DNA of 64,000 nt, from positions 868,001 to 932,000 of the forward strand of contig NZ_JAPPRJ010000009.1 of the NCBI RefSeq assembly GCF_026672545.1, written 5' to 3'. Positions 35,490 through 44,407 of this stretch are shown piece after piece. Positions within the stretch are counted from its first letter, which is position 1. Each line of letters begins with the position of its first letter. The notes beneath the pieces are model-generated. The model was given only the letters and a program-made list of their open reading frames with translations. It searched no databases and was not told the DNA's origin. Source of the stretch: Rhizobium sp. SL86. Its GTDB lineage: Bacteria > Pseudomonadota > Alphaproteobacteria > Rhizobiales > Rhizobiaceae. The translations under genes and the position numbers were made by a program.

Positions 35490-36521
35490 TTACAACCGCC
35501 AACCGGACCGGATGACGGCCCGCACCCGGTCGCCCACTCCATGCGGGCGTCGGCTGAAGGCCCTGAGCCGCTGACCGTTTTCGAGCCTCAGGCGCAGCGC
35601 ATGCCGTTCACCTTCGAAAACGGCGGCCTCGACCGTCGCGTCCAGACCTTCGTCGGAGAGGATGACATCCTGTGGCCGCACCAGCACATCGGCGAAGGAC
35701 TGGGTGAACAGCGCCTGCGGCGAAAACATCTCCCGGATCACCGACCAGTCCGCCTCGCGCTCCGCGCGGTCCGGCCAGGGGAGAGACAGGATCGCCCCCT
35801 GCCCGATCAGCCCACCGACGATGCGGCCTTCCGGATGCGCATAGATTTCCTGCGGCGGGGCGACCTGCAAAAGTTTGCCCTCCGCCATCACGGCCACATC
35901 GGTGGCCAGCGCCATGGCTTCCGCCTGGTCATGCGTCACATAGATCATCGTGGCGCCGGAACGCGCGTGAAACTCACGGAAGGTCTCTTCCATCTCCTGG
36001 CGCAGATGCCGGTCGAGGTTGGCCAGCGGCTCGTCGAGCAGCACGACGTCGGGATCGGTGACGAGGCAGCGGGCCAGCGCCACACGCTGACGCTGGCCGC
36101 CCGACAAATCGGCCGGGCGGCGGTCGGCATAGGCGTCGAGCCTGACCGCCTCCAGCGCCTCGCGGATCTTGCGGTCGCGCAGATCACGCGAAAGCCCGCG
36201 CACCGTCAGCGGATAACCGACATTGTCGGCCACCGACATATGCGGCCAGAGCGCATAGGACTGAAAGACCATCGCCATGTTGCGTTTTTCCGGCGGCACC
36301 ATGGCATTCACATCCGCCAGCCGCCATTCGCCGAGAAAAATCTCACCATCGCTCGGCTGTTCGAAACCGGCGATCATCCGCAGCACGGTCGTCTTGCCGC
36401 AGCCGGACGGGCCAAGAAGGGCCAGAAAACCGCCTTCGCGGATTTTCAGCGACACGCCGGTGACGGCGGGTTTGCCGGTGCCGAAATCCTTCGACAGGTG
36501 GTTGAGGATCAACTGCGCCAC
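35490..36521 (-). CDS. ABC transporter ATP-binding protein (FbpC/PotA type)
   Basis: The 343-residue ATPase has Walker A GPSGCGKTT (about 37-45), Q-loop, signature LSGGQRQRVALARCL, Walker B VVLLDEPLANLD and switch VTHDQAEAMALA, then a C-terminal TOBE-like domain. It energises uptake through the adjacent fused permease; the two genes overlap by 13 bases. The family includes ferric, phosphonate, polyamine and sugar-phosphate importers. Confidence 0.92.
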   Translation of the reverse strand: MAQLILNHLSKDFGTGKPAVTGVSLKIREGGFLALLGPSGCGKTTVLRMIAGFEQPSDGEIFLGEWRLADVNAMVPPEKRNMAMVFQSYALWPHMSVADNVGYPLTVRGLSRDLRDRKIREALEAVRLDAYADRRPADLSGGQRQRVALARCLVTDPDVVLLDEPLANLDRHLRQEMEETFREFHARSGATMIYVTHDQAEAMALATDVAVMAEGKLLQVAPPQEIYAHPEGRIVGGLIGQGAILSLPWPDRAEREADWSVIREMFSPQALFTQSFADVLVRPQDVILSDEGLDATVEAAVFEGERHALRLRLENGQRLRAFSRRPHGVGDRVRAVIRSGWRL

Positions 36522-38203
36522 GGCACCACTCCTTTGGGCAGCCGGTTCGCCAGAAGTTCCAGAAGAAACATCATGACGACCACCATTCCCACCACCAGCA
36601 CGGACAGTGCCGAGGCGAGATTGAAGCTGCCGCTGTCATCGAGATTATAGATCGCAACACCGAGGGTCTGCGTGCCCGCCGACCAGAGCAGCGCCGAGAC
36701 CGTCAACTCGTTGCAGGCAATGAGGAAAACGAGGATCACCGCCGCGCCCGCCGCCGGCGCAATCAGCGGCACCAGGATGTCGCGCATACGCCGGGCAAAA
36801 CCGGCTCCGGCAAGCCGCGCAGCCTCCTCCAGCGACGGATCGAGCTGGCGGAAGGCGCTGGCGATCGGCCTGAGGCTGACGGCGAGGAAACTGGAGAAAT
36901 AGGCAAACAGCAGGATCCAGATCGTGCCGTAGATCGACACGCCGAACACCGGCAAAGGTGCCGCAAACAAAAGGATACAGGCGACCGCGAGCACGATGCC
37001 CGGCAGCGCATAGGGAATATCGGCAAGCGCACCGATCAGCGCCGCCAGCCGCCGTCCGCTGCGGGCAACGACATAGCCCATCAGCACCGTCACCAGCAGC
37101 AGGCCGAAGGCGGTGGCAAGCGACAGCCCGATCGAATTGCGGAAGGCCGTCTGCGTCACCGACTGGCGCAGCAGCACCTCTTCATAGGCGTGGATGGTCG
37201 CCGTCTTCAGGCTGAGCGGCACGCCGTAAGCGGGCGCCAGCGAACTGGCAACAAGGGCCGCAAACGGCAGGATGAGGATCAGGAGCAGGACCAGCCACAA
37301 CAGGATCTCGCTGACCGCGCGCCACCCCTTCAGCTGGAAGACGGCCGTGCGACCCGACAGTCCGATAATGCGATAATCCCGGCCGCGGAGCACGCGCTCC
37401 TCGACCAGCAGGCCGGCGACCGAGAGCAATGCGATGAGGCCCGACAGCAACGAGATATCGGCAAAAGTGCTGGGGCCGAAGCTTGCGAACTTCGCATAAA
37501 TCAGCGTCGGCAGCGTGTAGATCGAGGCGGGAATGCCGAGGATCGCCGGAATGCCGAAATTGCCGACATTCGAGACGAAGGCCATGGCGGCACCGGCGGC
37601 AAAACCCGGCAAAGCCAGAGGCAGGATGATGTCACGCAACACCTGCAGCGCCGAGGCACCGGAAAGCCGTGCCGCCTCGATGCCATCGCGCGGCAGCGCC
37701 AGAAGCCCGGCCCTGAGCGCCAGATAAACGAGCGGCGCATTCTGTACACCGAGCAGAAGCGCGATGCCACCGATCGAATACAGCGGTTGCGGGCTGCCGA
37801 GCGGCGGCGCCATGCCGATCGCCTTCAACAGCGTGCTGGACGGTCCCGTCAGCCCGACCCAGGAGAGCGCCGTCACCTGCGGCGGGATCATCATCGGCAG
37901 CATGAAGAGAAAACCGAGGATCCATTTGCCGCGAATGTCGAACAGCGTCAGCAGCAGCGCGAAGCTGCCTCCGATCAGGACGGAGACCAACATGCCGTAA
38001 AACGAAGTGGTGAGCGTGTTCCACAGCGCCGCCCAGAGTCCGGGATCGGACAGCAGTCCATCTCCGCCGCCACGTACAAGCGACAGGATGCCCGTTATGG
38101 CAAGCCGGCCAAGCGGCAGTATGCTGAGCAGAAACAGAACGCTCAGTACAAAAGGAAACAGCCAGCGCGGCTGGCTGTTTCCCAAGGTCAAAAAACGGGG
38201 CAT
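36509..38203 (-). CDS. ABC transporter permease, two fused membrane domains (FbpB type)
   Basis: The 564-residue protein has about 12 hydrophobic segments in two halves, each with a permease EAA-type loop (GIEAARLSGASALQVLRDIILPLALPG in the first half, shown here only as a reference at about residues 192-218; LEEAARLAGAGFARRMRDI in the second). Fused double permeases are typical of ferric-iron (FbpB/AfuB) and 2-aminoethylphosphonate-type importers. The ATG at 38203 follows the binding-protein stop by 13 bases; a TTG 30 bases earlier would overlap it. Confidence 0.9.
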   Translation of the reverse strand: MPRFLTLGNSQPRWLFPFVLSVLFLLSILPLGRLAITGILSLVRGGGDGLLSDPGLWAALWNTLTTSFYGMLVSVLIGGSFALLLTLFDIRGKWILGFLFMLPMMIPPQVTALSWVGLTGPSSTLLKAIGMAPPLGSPQPLYSIGGIALLLGVQNAPLVYLALRAGLLALPRDGIEAARLSGASALQVLRDIILPLALPGFAAGAAMAFVSNVGNFGIPAILGIPASIYTLPTLIYAKFASFGPSTFADISLLSGLIALLSVAGLLVEERVLRGRDYRIIGLSGRTAVFQLKGWRAVSEILLWLVLLLILILPFAALVASSLAPAYGVPLSLKTATIHAYEEVLLRQSVTQTAFRNSIGLSLATAFGLLLVTVLMGYVVARSGRRLAALIGALADIPYALPGIVLAVACILLFAAPLPVFGVSIYGTIWILLFAYFSSFLAVSLRPIASAFRQLDPSLEEAARLAGAGFARRMRDILVPLIAPAAGAAVILVFLIACNELTVSALLWSAGTQTLGVAIYNLDDSGSFNLASALSVLVVGMVVVMMFLLELLANRLPKGVVPWRS

Positions 38204-38216
38204 GGCGCGCCGAAAA

Positions 38217-39200
38217 TCAGCCGTTGCCGCCAAAGATCTCGGAGAAGGTCTTCAGATCCTTGTCAGTGTTCTTCAGGGCGTCGGAGGCGTTGAACGGCAT
38301 CAGCTTGATCTTGTCGCGAGCCGGGAAACCAGCCGGAACCGGCATGCCGTTGCGGGCCGGAATATAACCGAGCTTCAGGAAACCTTCCTGGCCCTTTTCG
38401 GAGAGAACGTAGTCCACGAACTTCTTGGCGGCATCCTGGTGCTTGGTACCGGCCATGATCGCGACCGGTTCGGTGACGGCAGACACGCCTTCAGCCGGGA
38501 AGACGAACTCCACCGGCGCACCCTTCGCCTTTTCGCGGATCGGCATGTAATCGACGACGACGCCATAGGCCTTTTCACCCGAGGCAACCGACTTCAGCAC
38601 GGCACCGTTGCCACCAGAAGCGGTTGCACCGTTGTCCTTCAGGGCACGGTAATAATCCCAGCCGAGGGCCGGATCGGCGGTCAGCGTCTGGGCATGGATA
38701 AGGGCAGCACCCGAGGTCAGCGGGCTCGGCATGGTGACGAGGCCCTTGGCTTCCGGCTTCGCCAGGTCCTTCCAGCTGGTCGGTTTCATCGAAGCCTGGG
38801 TGTTGTACATGATGCCGGTGGTGATCAGTTTGGTCGAGTAATAGAAGCCGTCGGCATCAAAGAGCGAGGCGTCATAGGCCTTGGCTTCCGGCGACTTGTA
38901 GGCCAGCAGGCGCTTGTCCTGCTTCAGGCGCTCCAGCGTCACGGTATCGGCGATCAAGAGCACGTCGGCGACCGGATTGCCGGCCTCGATCTCGGCCATC
39001 AGCTTGGCCATGATCTTCGTCGTTCCGTCGCGCACCCACTCGACCTGCAGGCCGAGATTAGCAGCCTTGAAACCGTCGACGGTTGCCTGCGCATCCTCGT
39101 TCGGCTGGCTGGTATAGATGACGAGATCGGCAGCGGTGGCGGACGTTGCCAGGGCGCCAAAGGCGACAACAGCGGTCAGGGCGGAAAGAAGCGTCTTCAT
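38217..39200 (-). CDS. ABC transporter periplasmic substrate-binding protein (FbpA/AfuA superfamily)
   Basis: The 327-residue protein has a signal peptide (1-23, cleaved after ATSATA) and then the FbpA-like fold, starting ADLVIYTSQPNEDAQATVDGFKA. A Tyr-Tyr pair (DGFYYSTKLITTG, about 118-119) is present, but the C-terminal paired-Tyr ferric site typical of FbpA is not obvious. Substrate could be ferric iron, a phosphonate or an organophosphate. GAGGAG lies about 9 bases before the ATG. It is the first gene of the operon with permease and ATPase. Confidence 0.9.
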   Translation of the reverse strand: MKTLLSALTAVVAFGALATSATAADLVIYTSQPNEDAQATVDGFKAANLGLQVEWVRDGTTKIMAKLMAEIEAGNPVADVLLIADTVTLERLKQDKRLLAYKSPEAKAYDASLFDADGFYYSTKLITTGIMYNTQASMKPTSWKDLAKPEAKGLVTMPSPLTSGAALIHAQTLTADPALGWDYYRALKDNGATASGGNGAVLKSVASGEKAYGVVVDYMPIREKAKGAPVEFVFPAEGVSAVTEPVAIMAGTKHQDAAKKFVDYVLSEKGQEGFLKLGYIPARNGMPVPAGFPARDKIKLMPFNASDALKNTDKDLKTFSEIFGGNG

Positions 39201-39234
39201 GGGGCAAACTCCTCGTGAACGTTGCCCCCGCTAA

Positions 39235-39263
39235 ATCATGGCTGTCTAACAGAGATGTGACAA
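39235..39263 (-). promoter_or_regulatory. Promoter with Pho-box-like repeats in front of the ABC operon
   Basis: On the minus strand TTGTCAC-ATCT-CTGTTAG (39263-39246) forms two 7-base direct repeats 11 bases apart, the layout of the PhoB box (CTGTCAT-N4-CTGTCAT). Its first half is also a -35 (TTGTCA), 17 bases from a -10-like CATGAT (39240-39235). This is the typical arrangement for PhoB activation; the second half-site matches only partly. Confidence 0.5.
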
Positions 39264-39311
39264 AGTCGACCTGTGGATGCAGGAATAACAGCCGACCCAT
39301 GGCACGATCCG

Positions 39312-40142
39312 TCAGAGACGCGAGAGAAGCTCCGTCTTCTTGGCCGCAAATTCCGCCTCCGTCAGAATGCCGGCCTCGCGCAGTGCCGCAAGCTTTTCGA
39401 TGAGGGCAAGGATCGCGCTGCTGTCAGCCATTGGAGCCGCAACCGGCGATACAACGGGAGATGCCGAGGGCTGCTGCACGGCGGGGATGGCGACCGGCTC
39501 GGTTGCCACGGGTTCGGCCACCTCCGATGCGGCTGCCGCCGGAGACCAGGCATCGGCCTTGGTGGTGACGGCGTCGGTCACCGGTGTCGTGGATGGTGCC
39601 CCGTCATCGACGCGCCGCAGGCTGCTGACGGAAAACGATCCATACTGGCTGGAAAAGGTCAGGCCGGTATTCGAGCCCTGCTGCTGGCCGACACCCGAGA
39701 TGAAATGGTCGCCCGTATCGTAGAGATGAACGCCGCCGCCATCCTTGATGGCGAGGCGCCGATGGCTCGGGAACACGGCATAGGCGCTGTCATTCTGCGC
39801 GCCGGTGCTGGAGGGGGAACCCAGCCATTGCGGCCACCAGGCCGAGGCGGCACCGGTGGCACTCGGCAGATGGATGCGCCCCGACGACAAAGCCTGCGAC
39901 AAGGCATTGCAGAGCCCGTCCACCGTATTCTTCAGCCCGTAATTGAACATGTCGCCGACCATGGTCATGCCGCCCTGCATCCACTGGCCGCTACCGCCGA
40001 GTTCGCCGATATTGAACTGAGCCATGGTGCCCTGCCCGCGCTGCACCGCCCAAAGCATGGCAAGGGCCGCATCCTCGCTGACCCCGTATTGACGGGCAAT
40101 CTCGCCCAGCACGCGGCGTGTATCCTCGGAAATGCCCTGCAT
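39312..40142 (-). CDS. SHOCT domain-containing protein
   Basis: The 276-residue protein begins with an alpha-helical region (MQGISEDTRRVLGEIARQYGVSEDAALAML), followed by a Gly/Gln/Met-rich middle (about 35-60), a beta-rich part (about 90-160), and a Pro/Ala/Val-rich low-complexity linker (about 165-235). It ends with a SHOCT motif (LIEKLAALREAGILTEAEFAAKKTELL), a short oligomerisation domain. There is no signal peptide. GGAG lies 9 bases before the ATG at 40142. The function is unknown. Confidence 0.78.
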   Translation of the reverse strand: MQGISEDTRRVLGEIARQYGVSEDAALAMLWAVQRGQGTMAQFNIGELGGSGQWMQGGMTMVGDMFNYGLKNTVDGLCNALSQALSSGRIHLPSATGAASAWWPQWLGSPSSTGAQNDSAYAVFPSHRRLAIKDGGGVHLYDTGDHFISGVGQQQGSNTGLTFSSQYGSFSVSSLRRVDDGAPSTTPVTDAVTTKADAWSPAAAASEVAEPVATEPVAIPAVQQPSASPVVSPVAAPMADSSAILALIEKLAALREAGILTEAEFAAKKTELLSRL

Positions 40143-40181
40143 CAGCTTGTTCTCCTGCCTTCGCGCCGGCATGCGAAAGCG

Positions 40182-40223
40182 CCCGGCGGGGCCATGCGCC
40201 TGTTATGGCACAGCCCCGCCGGG
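40182..40223 (-). terminator. Strong hairpin after the aminotransferase gene
   Basis: CCCGGCGGGGC and GCCCCGCCGGG form an 11-bp stem with a loop of about 20 bases, between the aminotransferase stop and the SHOCT gene start. No real T run follows, so termination is only probable. Confidence 0.5.
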
Positions 40224-40271
40224 AAAGCGAAGAGATTGGAGAGGGAAGCCGTTTGCTTGCCCAAGCGGGCC

Positions 40272-41498
40272 TCAGGCGGCCTTCGCCTCCGCATTGCGGA
40301 TCAGGCGGCCGAGACGCTGGATGCCCTCCTCGATCATCGCCTCGTTGGCGCAGGAGAAGGAGAGACGCAACGTGTTGGCGCCGGAGCGATCGGCAAAGAA
40401 GGCCTGGCCCGGAACGAAGGCCACCTTTTCCGTCTCGATCGAACGGGCGAGAAGTTCTGCACCATCCAGCCCCGCCGGCAGCGTGACCCAGATAAACATG
40501 CCACCTTCCGGTTTCGTCCAGCTGGTGCTGGCTGGCATATACTTCGACAACGCCGACAGCATCGCATCACGCCGGGCACTGTAGGCGGCCTTGATCTTCG
40601 CCACCTGCGCATCGAAGATCCGCTCGGCGACCGTTGCGATGGCGATCTGGTTGATCGTCGAGGAATGCAGGTCGGCGGCCTGCTTCATCAACACCAGCTT
40701 GCGGATGACCGACCTGTTGGCGACGACGAAACCGACACGCAGGCCGGGCGCCAGCGTCTTCGAGAAGCTGCCGGAATAGATCGTCCGGGTGTTCTCGATG
40801 CCGCCCTTGCGGGCAATCTCGATCGCCAAGAGCGGCGGGATCGGTTCGCCGTTGTAACGCAGCGACTGATAAGCGCCGTCCTCGATGACGGCGATGTCGA
40901 GTTCGTCGGCCAGATCCAGCACCTTCTCGCGGCCCTGGCGGTCCACAGTCTCGCCAGTCGGATTGGAGAAATCGGCCGACAGATAGGCGAACTTCACCGC
41001 GCCGCCGTTTTTGGCCGCCGTCTCGCGGTAAGTGTCGGGCGTGCGGTTGCCGTTCGGCGTCAGCTGGTCGTAGTTCGGCTCATAGGCATTAAAGGCCTGC
41101 AGCGCGCCGAGATAGGTCGGCCAGGTGACGAGCGCGGTATCCTTCGGCGACAAAAACAGCTTGCCGAGATAATCCAGCGCCTGCTGCGAACCGGAGGTGA
41201 TAAAGACGTTGTCGACGCCGCATGCGATGCCGATCTTCGCCATTTCGCCGACCAGCCATTCGCGCAGAGGCTTGTAACCTTCGCTGACCGAATACTGCAG
41301 GGCGGCATTCACCTGGGGGCTCGAAAAGATCTCCGAATAGGCATCCTTGAACGCCACGTCCGGGAACAGTGCGGGATCAGGAATGCCGCCGGCAAACGAG
41401 ATGATGTCCGGACGCTCCAAAAGCTTGAGCAGTTCGCGGATTTCGGAAGCGCGCATGCGCGAGGAGCGCGTCGCAAAAATATGATCCCAATCGAGCAC
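40272..41498 (-). CDS. PLP-dependent aminotransferase (class I/II, 2-aminoadipate/MocR-type)
   Basis: The 408-residue protein shows the fold-type I landmarks: ISFAGGIPDPALFP near the N-terminus, SEGYKPLREWL, ITSGSQQALDYLGKLFL, the SADFSNPTGET loop, and SGSFSKTLAPGLRVGF with the PLP-binding Lys. It belongs to the LysN/2-aminoadipate transaminase and MocR-catalytic-domain group, without the GntR DNA-binding part. An inverted repeat 55 bases upstream could be its operator. Substrate unknown. Confidence 0.9.
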   Translation of the reverse strand: MLDWDHIFATRSSRMRASEIRELLKLLERPDIISFAGGIPDPALFPDVAFKDAYSEIFSSPQVNAALQYSVSEGYKPLREWLVGEMAKIGIACGVDNVFITSGSQQALDYLGKLFLSPKDTALVTWPTYLGALQAFNAYEPNYDQLTPNGNRTPDTYRETAAKNGGAVKFAYLSADFSNPTGETVDRQGREKVLDLADELDIAVIEDGAYQSLRYNGEPIPPLLAIEIARKGGIENTRTIYSGSFSKTLAPGLRVGFVVANRSVIRKLVLMKQAADLHSSTINQIAIATVAERIFDAQVAKIKAAYSARRDAMLSALSKYMPASTSWTKPEGGMFIWVTLPAGLDGAELLARSIETEKVAFVPGQAFFADRSGANTLRLSFSCANEAMIEEGIQRLGRLIRNAEAKAA

Positions 41499-41552
41499 CG
41501 GTGTTTCCTCTTATTTCAATCTTATGGCGGTTTTCTTAGCACAAACTCTAAC

Positions 41553-41571
41553 AGGTCAGCAATACTGACCT
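41553..41571. promoter_or_regulatory. Palindrome upstream of the aminotransferase gene
   Basis: AGGTCAG-CAATA-CTGACCT is a perfect 7-bp inverted repeat with a 5-base centre, 55 bases before the ATG at 41498. Its layout fits a dimeric regulator site. Confidence 0.45.
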
Positions 41572-41785
41572 ATCGAGATTTTCCATCCCGCCGCCATTAA
41601 TCCGGACGGATGCATTCTCCACGTCGAGACCGACGATCATACGGATCTTGCTGCTCCATCGCGATCTCGATCTAGCAGAGAGAACCGCCGGATGGGAAGC
41701 GGATGCGATCTGGCCACGCGTCTAATACTTTATTCAACCTTACTCTATAAGCTCTACGCATATTAGAGAAAAACGTAGCAAAAAC

Positions 41786-42982
41786 ATGAAATTATTGTGG
41801 TCAGACCTATTTCGAACGACCCTCTTCAAGACAGATGCGTCAGGTGAACTAACCTGGCAGATGCTGGATGAGCTGTTTGCACCCTGGCCGCATGTCATTG
41901 CCATGGCGGGGATCCTTCTCACGGCAGCCTTTACGCTCTGGGGCGGCGGCGGCACCTATGCCGGGCTCGCCATTACAGTGGCGGTCTGCCACCTTTTATT
42001 TCGATGGGCCGGCGGACAATGGTATTATCGACGCGCAAACCGGCAGAACCCAAAATTCTGGATGAACGTCTTCGTCTGGTCGGCACTCATCTCCGGCGCC
42101 GCCTGGGGCGCCTCGATCATGCTTCTTCTGCATGGCGCGACGCCAAGCGACCGTTATCTGATCCTGACCGTCGCCTGCGTCATCATCCAGTCGGCCACCG
42201 CACGCGCATTCATGGCGCCGCTGCCGTTGATCGGCCAGACCTCTCTCCTCATCATCCAGATCGTCGGCGTCGGTCTTTACCATGGAGACTGGATCATAGC
42301 GCCGGCCGCCATCCTGTTTGCCGGTTTCCAGCTGGGGCACATGCGAAGCCTGATCCGCTTTCGTCTGCGGCAGCTGCAGGCAGAGGCGGAAAAGGATGCC
42401 CTGCTGCAGCAGGTCGCCCGGACCAATGAGGACCTTCGCGTGGCAAACGAGCTGCTGCACAAGACGGCGCTGACCGATGTTCTGACCGGTTTGCCCAATC
42501 GGCGCGCCCTCGACCGCTGGATGGAGGCCCATGATCCGAGACGAGACCCGAGGCTGACGCCCTATTCTCTGATCCTCTTCGATGTCGACCACTTCAAGCC
42601 GTTCAACGACACGCACGGCCATCAGGCCGGCGACACCTGCCTTGCCGCGATCGGCGACGCCTTGCGCGCCCTGCCCCTGCCACAGGACCATCTGGTGGCG
42701 CGGTATGGCGGGGAAGAATTCGTGGTCATCCTGCCGCGGACGGATGGCCAAACGGCCATCGGGCTGGCGGAAAAGATCCGACAGAAGCTGGCGGCAATCG
42801 AGATTCAGGCCTCGGGCTCCAGCGCGCGCATCACCGCCAGCCTCGGCGTTGCGACATTGGCGGCGGGCGCGACGGACGACCGGTCGCGCCTGCTGATGAA
42901 AGCCGATACGGCCCTTTACCGCGCCAAACAGCTGGGCCGGAACAGGGTGGAGCATGAGGATCCCGACCTCGTAATGGCGTAA
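41786..42982 (+). CDS. Membrane diguanylate cyclase (multi-TM sensor + GGDEF)
   Basis: The 398-residue protein has about six membrane helices in residues 33-187 (MASE-like sensor), a short coiled coil (about 190-225) and a GGDEF domain (about 235-390) with GGEEF in RYGGEEFVVIL. The position of the RxxD inhibitory site reads LPQD, so feedback inhibition by cyclic di-GMP is probably absent. The start lies in a more AT-rich upstream region without a strong Shine-Dalgarno sequence. It is transcribed alone. Confidence 0.9.
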   Translation: MKLLWSDLFRTTLFKTDASGELTWQMLDELFAPWPHVIAMAGILLTAAFTLWGGGGTYAGLAITVAVCHLLFRWAGGQWYYRRANRQNPKFWMNVFVWSALISGAAWGASIMLLLHGATPSDRYLILTVACVIIQSATARAFMAPLPLIGQTSLLIIQIVGVGLYHGDWIIAPAAILFAGFQLGHMRSLIRFRLRQLQAEAEKDALLQQVARTNEDLRVANELLHKTALTDVLTGLPNRRALDRWMEAHDPRRDPRLTPYSLILFDVDHFKPFNDTHGHQAGDTCLAAIGDALRALPLPQDHLVARYGGEEFVVILPRTDGQTAIGLAEKIRQKLAAIEIQASGSSARITASLGVATLAAGATDDRSRLLMKADTALYRAKQLGRNRVEHEDPDLVMA

Positions 42983-43035
42983 ACCATCGTCGATGCGCGG
43001 AGGCTCCGTCTACCCGACCGTGCGTCGAACGACGA

Positions 43036-43770
43036 TCAGGCCGCCGCCTGCAGGCCGAGGAACTGGCGCAGCTCCGGCGTCTGCGGGTTGGCGAATACCT
43101 CCTCCGGCGGACCGATCTCGTGCACACGCCCCTGATGCATGAAGACAACGCGCGAGCAGACGTCGCGGGCAAACTTCATCTCGTGGGTGACCATCAGAAG
43201 CGTCATGCCCTCCTTGGCGAGTTCGCGCACGACGGCCAGCACCTCCGACACCAGTTCCGGGTCGAGCGCCGAGGTGATCTCGTCGCACAAAAGCGCGATC
43301 GGCTGCATGGCAAGCGCACGGGCAATCGCCACGCGCTGCTGCTGGCCGCCCGACAGTTCATCCGGAAAGGCATCGAACTTGTGGGCAAGCCCGACCCGTT
43401 CCAGCATCCGACGGGCCATGGCTTCGGCTTCCGGTTTGGGCGTTTTCTTCACCACCATCTGCGACAGCATGACATTGCCGCCCGCCGTCAGGTGCGGGAA
43501 GAGATTGAACTGCTGGAAAATCATGCCGACCTTCAGCCGCAGCGCCTTCAGGTGTAGCTCGTCATCGAGAAGCTGGGCCCCGGCCACCTGGATCGAGCCG
43601 CTGCTGATCGTCTCAAGACCATTGATACAACGCAGAAGCGTCGATTTGCCCGATCCGCTCTTGCCGATGATGGCGATCACCTCACCCGGTTCGACATCGA
43701 GATTGATGCCCTTCAGCACCTCGTTGTCGCCAAAGCTCTTGCGGACTTCAGTGATTTCGATGAGCGACAT
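43036..43770 (-). CDS. Polar amino acid ABC transporter ATP-binding protein
   Basis: The 244-residue ATPase follows GlnQ/HisP: Walker A GKSGSGKST (about 35-43), FQQFNLFPHLTA, signature LSGGQQQRVAIARAL, Walker B LLCDEITSALDPE and the switch MVTHEMKFA. CDEITSALD instead of the usual FDEPTSALD is a variant Walker B segment. It is the last gene of the operon, overlapping the upstream permease by 23 bases. Confidence 0.93.
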   Translation of the reverse strand: MSLIEITEVRKSFGDNEVLKGINLDVEPGEVIAIIGKSGSGKSTLLRCINGLETISSGSIQVAGAQLLDDELHLKALRLKVGMIFQQFNLFPHLTAGGNVMLSQMVVKKTPKPEAEAMARRMLERVGLAHKFDAFPDELSGGQQQRVAIARALAMQPIALLCDEITSALDPELVSEVLAVVRELAKEGMTLLMVTHEMKFARDVCSRVVFMHQGRVHEIGPPEEVFANPQTPELRQFLGLQAAA

Positions 43771-44407
43771 TGAGCTTCCTTTCGAGGATCTGGCTGGATT
43801 TCGACAACGGCCAGCAGAGGGCGAAATAGATGAGCGCCACCAGCCCATAAACCGTGAAGGGCTGGAAGGTGGCATTGGTGACGATGGTGCCGGCCTTCGA
43901 CAGTTCGACGAAGCCGATGATGGAGGTGAGCGCCGTGCCCTTGATGACCTGCACCGAAAAACCGACAGTCGGCGGAATGGCGATCTTCAGCGCCTGCGGC
44001 AGGATCACGTAGCGCATCTGCTGCAGCCGGCCCATGCCGAGGCTGGCGGACGCCTCCCATTGCCCCTTGGCGATCGCTTCGACGCAGCCGCGCCAGATTT
44101 CCGCGAGGAACGCCGCCGACCAGAGGACGAGCGCCACCCCCGCCGCAAGCCAGGCCGGCACATCGATGCCGAACAGGCCGAGGCCGAAAAAGGCGATGAA
44201 CAGCTGCATGAGAAGCGGCGTGCCCTGGAAAAGCTCGATATAGCCTTTGGCGAGGCGGCGCAGCGCGGCCCGCGGGCTGATGCGCAGCCACAGAAGGCAA
44301 AGGCCGACCACACTGCCGCCGATGAAGGAGACGAGCGACAGCAGCAGCGTCCAGCGCGTCGCCAGCAACAGGTTGCGCAGGATGTCCCAGGTGGTGAATT
44401 CGGTCAT
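43748..44407 (-). CDS. Amino acid ABC transporter permease 2
   Basis: The 219-residue His/Glu/Gln/Arg-type permease has five membrane segments and the conserved EIWRGCVEAIAKGQWEASASLGM loop (about 113-135, over-length motif shown in parts: EIWRGCVEAI, GQWEASASLGM). Its ATG overlaps the stop of permease 1 by four bases. A longer reading frame opening at 45052 in this frame is a shadow of permease 1. Confidence 0.92.
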   Translation of the reverse strand: MTEFTTWDILRNLLLATRWTLLLSLVSFIGGSVVGLCLLWLRISPRAALRRLAKGYIELFQGTPLLMQLFIAFFGLGLFGIDVPAWLAAGVALVLWSAAFLAEIWRGCVEAIAKGQWEASASLGMGRLQQMRYVILPQALKIAIPPTVGFSVQVIKGTALTSIIGFVELSKAGTIVTNATFQPFTVYGLVALIYFALCWPLSKSSQILERKLNVAHRNH

